A stretch of 8,698 bases of DNA. Origin: JBBEDS01 sp040881175 (GTDB lineage: Bacteria; Patescibacteriota; Minisyncoccia; 2-02-FULL-40-12; IGHO2-01-FULL-4-A). Numbering within the stretch: the first letter of the stretch is position 1; each line of letters starts with the position of its first letter. Position numbers and translations under genes: made by a program. The stretch spans positions 1-8,698 of the forward strand of contig JBBEDS010000002.1 of assembly GCA_040881175.1 (NCBI GenBank), given 5' to 3'. The notes under the pieces were generated by a model. That model searched no databases, had not been told where the DNA came from, and worked only from the letters and a program-made list of their open reading frames with translations. Shown here piece by piece: positions 5,435-8,698 of the stretch.

Positions 5435-6538
5435 ATGAAGAAAAAATTTGTTTATCTTTTATTTTTATTTGCAGCACTAAAGCTACAGGCACAGGTACTT
5501 ACTGTGCCTGTGGTTTTTCATGTGGTATATAACACCACCTACCCGGGTTCAAATGTTGCGGATACCTTTTTGCTACAGGCACTTCAGGAGATGAACAGAG
5601 ATTTCAGGCGACTGAATCCCGATTGGGTGAATACGCCTGCTGTGTGGCAGCCCCTTGTTGCCGATTGCGAAATAGAATTCTGCCTTGCGGTGCAAGACCC
5701 GAACGGAAACCCGACAACCGGGATTACACATACAAGCACTACTGAGGCATCTTTTTCACCGGCTGAATTTGTGATGTGGTCAGGTACTGGGGGGGAGGAT
5801 GCATGGGATACAGACAGATACTTCAATATATGGACTTGCAGACTTGTTACTCCAATGGATGCTTATACAAGTATTCGCCCCTGGCAAGCATTTGGTGTGT
5901 TTGACGGAGCAGTGGTAGATTACAGGATTGCAAACAAATCGATTCCTTCTCCCGGTGCCTGGTATCAGCATAAAATGTTTTCAACTGCGACAGCAGGCTA
6001 TCTTAACTTGTGGGGTATTGAGGGGGATTGCAACCCTGCCCCTCCATGTTCAGATTGTGATACAGTGGCGGATACGCCCAATACCAAATATGGTTTTTTA
6101 AATATGTGCACAAATACAGATTCGTGCACCCCGGGTGGACCGATGAGCATGAATTTTATGAATTCATCAATTGATTCATGCAGGTATATGTTTACACTCG
6201 GACAAAAAGCGAGGATGCGAGCGGCTTTATTAGGTCCGCGTTCAAGTTTATTGAGCTCAAATGTTTGTTCGCCACTTGGAATTGGAGAAAATAATACAGG
6301 AACAAGTAATTTCATTTACCCCAACCCCTCGTCCGGCATCTTTACCGTTAATGCAAAAGGCGATGTTACTGTTTATAACTTGCTTGGGGAAAAAGTTTAC
6401 AGCCAAACCCTCCGACAGGCTCAGGGTGATTCGCTGAGCATGACAGTTGATTTATCGGCTCAGCCTAAGGGGGTTTATTTTTACCAGTTGATTGATAACG
6501 AAAATTTAATTATCTTTGGTAAAATGATAATTCAATAA
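5435..6538 (+). CDS. M43 (pappalysin/cytophagalysin)-like pseudoprotease with T9SS sorting domain, copy 1
   Basis: This 367-aa exported protein starts with a signal peptide (about 1-19, ending LQAQ). An M43-type domain follows: VLTVPVVFHVVYN, IEFCLAVQDPNGNP with GIT, YFNIWTC, and the conserved C-terminal part with DCDTVADTPN, paired Cys, MSMNFMNSS (Met-turn region) and MFTLGQKARMRAAL. Active members read HExxHxxxxxH before a GD. Here the aligned stretch is TATAGYLNLWGIEGD (184-198), so the expected His184, Glu185, His188 and His194 are Thr, Ala, Gly and Gly. It should not bind zinc or cut peptides, so a binding or scaffold role is inferred. The C-terminus is a type A T9SS domain (YPNPSSGIF, VYNLLGEKVYSQ, GVYFYQL). 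Its last 22 residues resemble those of the upstream propeller protein rather than those of copy 2. It starts 3 nt after the previous stop. Confidence 0.9.
   Translation: MKKKFVYLLFLFAALKLQAQVLTVPVVFHVVYNTTYPGSNVADTFLLQALQEMNRDFRRLNPDWVNTPAVWQPLVADCEIEFCLAVQDPNGNPTTGITHTSTTEASFSPAEFVMWSGTGGEDAWDTDRYFNIWTCRLVTPMDAYTSIRPWQAFGVFDGAVVDYRIANKSIPSPGAWYQHKMFSTATAGYLNLWGIEGDCNPAPPCSDCDTVADTPNTKYGFLNMCTNTDSCTPGGPMSMNFMNSSIDSCRYMFTLGQKARMRAALLGPRSSLLSSNVCSPLGIGENNTGTSNFIYPNPSSGIFTVNAKGDVTVYNLLGEKVYSQTLRQAQGDSLSMTVDLSAQPKGVYFYQLIDNENLIIFGKMIIQ
5483..5513 (+). other. Stem-loop in the 5' coding region of copy 1
   Basis: CTACAGGCACAG (5483-5494) pairs with CTGTGCCTGTGG (5502-5513) over 12 positions with one T-G wobble and a 7-base loop. 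It covers the codons around the signal-peptide cleavage site. The same hairpin occurs in copy 2. Confidence 0.6.
6410..6429 (+). repeat. Dispersed-repeat-like sequence inside the coding region
   Basis: CTCCGACAGGCTCAGGGTGA encodes LRQAQG(D), residues 326-332 of copy 1. I recall closely similar CGACAGGCTCAGGGTGA strings as common dispersed repeats in Bacteroidota genomes. At the matching site copy 2 has an unrelated, shorter peptide (KTDASR), so the segment is an insertion or replacement in a sorting-domain loop. Confidence 0.5.
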
Positions 6539-6541
6539 AAA

Positions 6542-7648
6542 ATGAAAAAGTCAATATTTGCTTTTTGTTTTTTCTTGAGTGCTATTTTTCTACAGGCACA
6601 GGTATTAACTGTGCCTGTAGTTTTTCATGTTGTTTATAACGGTAATGACCCACTTGATTCAGCAGCTCAAAATGTTCCCGATAGTTTTTTGCTGCAAGCT
6701 TTGCAGGAAATGAACCGCGATTTCAGAAAATTAAATCCCGATTGGGTAAATACGCCTGCTGTTTGGCAGCCGCTTGTTGCCGATTGCCAGATAGAATTTT
6801 GCCTTGCGGTGCAAGACCCGAACGGAAACCCGACATCCGGGATTACACATACAACCACTACTGAGGCATTTTTTTCACCTCCTGAATTTGTGATGTGGTC
6901 AGGTTTTGGGGGGGAGGATGCGTGGGATCCAAGCAGATACTTCAATATATGGACCTGTAAACTTTTTTCTCCTTTATACGCGTATAAAAGTATTCGTCCC
7001 TGGGAAGCATTTGGTGTGTTTGACGGAGCAGTGGTAGATTACAGGATTGCAAAGAAAATGATTCCTACTCCCGGTGCCTGGTATCAACACAAAATGTTTT
7101 CAAGCGCGGCAGCGGGTTATCTTAACTTATGGGGTATTGAAGGTGATTGTGCACCAGCACCACCTTGTTCAGATTGCGATACAGTGCCGGATACGCCTAA
7201 TACACAGTATGGTTTTCTGAACATGTGCACAAATACGGATTCGTGCACTCCCGGAGGCCCCATGAGCATGAATTTTATGACATCGGCAGTAGATTCATGC
7301 AGGTATATGTTCACGCTGGGTCAAAAAGCGAGGATGCGGGCGGCTTTGTTAGGTCCAAGGGCAAGTTTATTAAGCTCAACGGTTTGCTCACCTGTGGGCG
7401 TAAATGAAAATTATTCTCAATTTAATTTTCTTATTTCGCCCAATCCCTCCTCCGGCAAATTCACAATTAATGCAAAGGGAGAAGTTTCAATTTATAATTT
7501 GCTTGGGGAGAAAGTTTACAGCCAAAAAACAGATGCTTCGCGTTCGCTCAGCATGACAGTTGATTTATCCAGCCAACCCAAGGGGGTTTATTTTGTGCAT
7601 CTCAGCACGGAGAATGGAACTGTTACAAAGAAGCTCGTTATTCATTAA
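6542..7648 (+). CDS. M43 (pappalysin/cytophagalysin)-like pseudoprotease with T9SS sorting domain, copy 2
   Basis: This 368-aa tandem paralogue matches copy 1 at roughly 80-85% of residues by eye over the mature domain, with a four-residue-longer segment near 34-46 (GNDPLDSAAQN). It has its own signal peptide (to about LQAQ, 17-20). The zinc site is lost here too: SAAAGYLNLWGIEGD (188-202) puts Ser, Ala, Gly and Gly where His188, Glu189, His192 and His198 are expected. The two copies thus share the Gly replacements at the second and third His positions, so the loss probably came before the duplication. The Cys pairs, DTPN, Met-turn and QKARMRAAL are intact. The T9SS domain ends GVYFVHLSTENGTVTKKLVIH, a more typical tail than copy 1 has. 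It starts 3 nt after copy 1 stops and is last in the operon. Confidence 0.9.
   Translation: MKKSIFAFCFFLSAIFLQAQVLTVPVVFHVVYNGNDPLDSAAQNVPDSFLLQALQEMNRDFRKLNPDWVNTPAVWQPLVADCQIEFCLAVQDPNGNPTSGITHTTTTEAFFSPPEFVMWSGFGGEDAWDPSRYFNIWTCKLFSPLYAYKSIRPWEAFGVFDGAVVDYRIAKKMIPTPGAWYQHKMFSSAAAGYLNLWGIEGDCAPAPPCSDCDTVPDTPNTQYGFLNMCTNTDSCTPGGPMSMNFMTSAVDSCRYMFTLGQKARMRAALLGPRASLLSSTVCSPVGVNENYSQFNFLISPNPSSGKFTINAKGEVSIYNLLGEKVYSQKTDASRSLSMTVDLSSQPKGVYFVHLSTENGTVTKKLVIH
6590..6620 (+). other. Perfect 12-bp stem-loop in the 5' coding region of copy 2
   Basis: CTACAGGCACAG (6590-6601) and CTGTGCCTGTAG (6609-6620) are exact complements around the 7-base loop GTATTAA. It sits at the same place as the hairpin in copy 1, 49 bases after the ATG. 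Confidence 0.65.
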
Positions 7649-7661
7649 CACTTTCCCGTAG

Positions 7662-7708
7662 GCGCGAGCAGCCTGTTACTGAGCGAAGTCGAAGTATCCA
7701 CGCTCGTG
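7662..7708. repeat. REP-like intergenic repeat, first unit
   Basis: CGAGC (7665-7669) and GCTCG (7702-7706) bracket CTGAGCGAAGTCGAAGTAT. The inner phrase resembles a dispersed palindromic repeat that I recall from many Bacteroidota genomes. With the next unit it fills most of the left half of the 253-bp gap before glnN. No T run follows, so it is not a classic terminator. Confidence 0.45.
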
Positions 7709-7726
7709 ACAAAAAATTCCATCCCG

Positions 7727-7770
7727 CACTTCTCGATACGATTCCGCCCAAAGCGGAATCACTCGAAGTG
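7727..7770. repeat. REP-like intergenic repeat, second unit (nested palindrome)
   Basis: An outer CACTTC/GAAGTG pair (7727-7732 with 7765-7770) encloses a perfect hairpin, GATTCCGC (7740-7747) with GCGGAATC (7753-7760). The flanking TCTCGATACGATTCCG phrase is of the same dispersed-repeat style. It may protect the 3' end of the operon transcript; this is inference. Confidence 0.6.
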
Positions 7771-7825
7771 ACCTGACCCCAGAAAAACAGTGGCATGTTA
7801 CAAAAAAGTTAATAATTTTTATCTA

Positions 7826-7851
7826 TACCCCCAAAAAATGGGGTACCTTCG
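7826..7851 (+). promoter_or_regulatory. glnN promoter region with overlapping inverted repeat
   Basis: TACCCC (7826-7831) and GGGGTA (7840-7845) form an inverted repeat around CAAAAAAT. The right arm runs into TACCTTCG (7844-7851), one base off the TAnnTTTG -7 box. No good -33 TTG is seen at the right distance, as expected for a regulated promoter. The transcript would start near 7856 with a leader of about 45 bases. Nitrogen-dependent control through this repeat is inferred from the downstream gene. Confidence 0.45.
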
Positions 7852-7901
7852 CCCTGTTTTCTATAAAAATCAGGTACAAACCCTATAAAAAATCACAAAA
7901 A

Positions 7902-8698
7902 ATGGCAATTATTCGATTTAAAGCATTGGAACAGGTGATGACCCGCACTCCGCACATGGTGGAAACTCCGAGCACAAGCGTTTCGGAATATTTTGGTAAA
8001 AATGTTTTTGGGAAAGAAAGTATGCGCCAGCATTTGGGCGATGAATCCTTCAAAGCCGTGATGGAAGCCATTGAATACGGAACAAAAATTGACCGCAAAG
8101 TTGCCGAAAGCGTTGCCAGTGCCATGAAAAAGTGGAGCATGCTCAGCGGTGCCACGCACTACACCCACTGGTTTCAGCCATTAACAGGCAGCACAGCCGA
8201 AAAGCACGATGCTTTTTTTACTCCCGTGGAAGGCGGTCGCGCCATTGAGAAGTTCGGGGGGGAACAGTTGGTTCAGCAGGAGCCCGATGCAAGCAGTTTC
8301 CCCAGCGGAGGAATCAGAAATACCTTTGAAGCAAGAGGATATACCGCATGGGACCCCAGTTCGCCTGCTTTCATTATAGGAAAAACACTTTGCATCCCCA
8401 CCATCTTTGTTTCGTACACAGGCGAGGCGCTCGATTACAAAACCCCCCTTTTGAAAGCGCTTGCTGTACTCGATAAGGCGGCTATTGAAGTTTGCCAGTA
8501 CTTCGACAAAAACGTTACAAAAGTTACTGCCACGCTTGGCTGGGAGCAGGAATATTTTCTCGTTGACACTGCTTTATATAACGCCCGCCCCGACTTGGCA
8601 ATGACGGGACGAACATTGTTCGGACATTCGTCAGCCAAAGGTCAGCAGTTGGAAGACCATTATTTCGGAAGCATCCCGGAAAGGGTTCAGCAGTTTAT
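7902..8698 (+). CDS. glnN: Glutamine synthetase type III, N-terminal part (cut by window end)
   Basis: GlnN makes glutamine from glutamate, ammonia and ATP in the cytoplasm. The first 265 codons are present and open to the window edge; the family is usually a little over 700 aa, so about 37% is seen. Class III features are clear: HYTHWFQPLTGSTAEKHDAF (86-105), EGGRAIEKFGGEQLVQQEPD (110-129), SSFPSGGIRNTFEARGYTAW (131-150), SYTGEALDYKTPLLKAL (171-187) and LGWEQEYFLVD (212-222), the last carrying metal-binding Glu residues of the catalytic barrel. The start ATG is preceded by A-rich CACAAAAA and fits the family N-terminus. It has its own promoter region and is separated from the secretion operon by palindromic repeats, so it is an independent housekeeping unit. 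Confidence 0.95.
   Translation, partial: MAIIRFKALEQVMTRTPHMVETPSTSVSEYFGKNVFGKESMRQHLGDESFKAVMEAIEYGTKIDRKVAESVASAMKKWSMLSGATHYTHWFQPLTGSTAEKHDAFFTPVEGGRAIEKFGGEQLVQQEPDASSFPSGGIRNTFEARGYTAWDPSSPAFIIGKTLCIPTIFVSYTGEALDYKTPLLKALAVLDKAAIEVCQYFDKNVTKVTATLGWEQEYFLVDTALYNARPDLAMTGRTLFGHSSAKGQQLEDHYFGSIPERVQQF

Noticed and set aside
7662..7770. Rho-independent terminator after the pseudoprotease operon
   Set aside because: The hairpins lack a following T run, so the palindromes are better described as REP-like repeats.

Overview
The window comes from a member of the Bacteroidota. The evidence is three exported proteins with type IX secretion (T9SS, Por-type) C-terminal sorting domains, promoters of the TTG-N19-TAnnTTTG type, a class III glutamine synthetase, weak Shine-Dalgarno sequences, and short dispersed repeats of a kind common in Bacteroidota draft genomes. 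All convincing genes lie on the + strand.

Left part (1-2407): a surface-polysaccharide region. After the tail of an upstream gene and a clear terminator comes a WbpP/TviC-like UDP-GlcNAc 4-epimerase. A CpsB/YwqE-like PHP-family protein-tyrosine phosphatase, the usual regulator of capsule tyrosine kinases, follows it. Between the two sits a four-helix-bundle (23S-rRNA IVS / S23-like) gene in a cassette with 18-bp perfect inverted ends. One cassette end carries the stop codon of the epimerase; the other directly abuts a TTG start of the phosphatase.

Middle part (2408-3656): a 16-bp perfect palindrome next to a candidate promoter precedes a small XRE-like DNA-binding protein. Then come eight tandem 21-bp units (seven complete) and an unrecognised 198-aa protein with an FN3-like C-terminal half, closed by a terminator.

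Right part (3657-7648): a strong promoter drives three tightly packed T9SS cargo genes, with 3 nt between stop and next start. The first is an SBBP-type beta-propeller protein broken by a 10-bp tandem duplication. The next two are tandem paralogues of M43 (pappalysin/cytophagalysin) metalloproteases in which every zinc ligand and the catalytic glutamate have been replaced, while the rest of the fold is kept. They look like conserved pseudoproteases. The sequence also shows how the pair probably arose: a crossover between the C-terminal sorting-domain codons of the propeller gene and of the protease gene.

The window ends with palindromic intergenic repeats and the first 265 codons of glnN, whose promoter overlaps a TACCCC/GGGGTA inverted repeat. 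The items most worth following up are the dead pappalysin pair, the inverted-repeat-bounded four-helix-bundle cassette, and the 21-bp tandem array.
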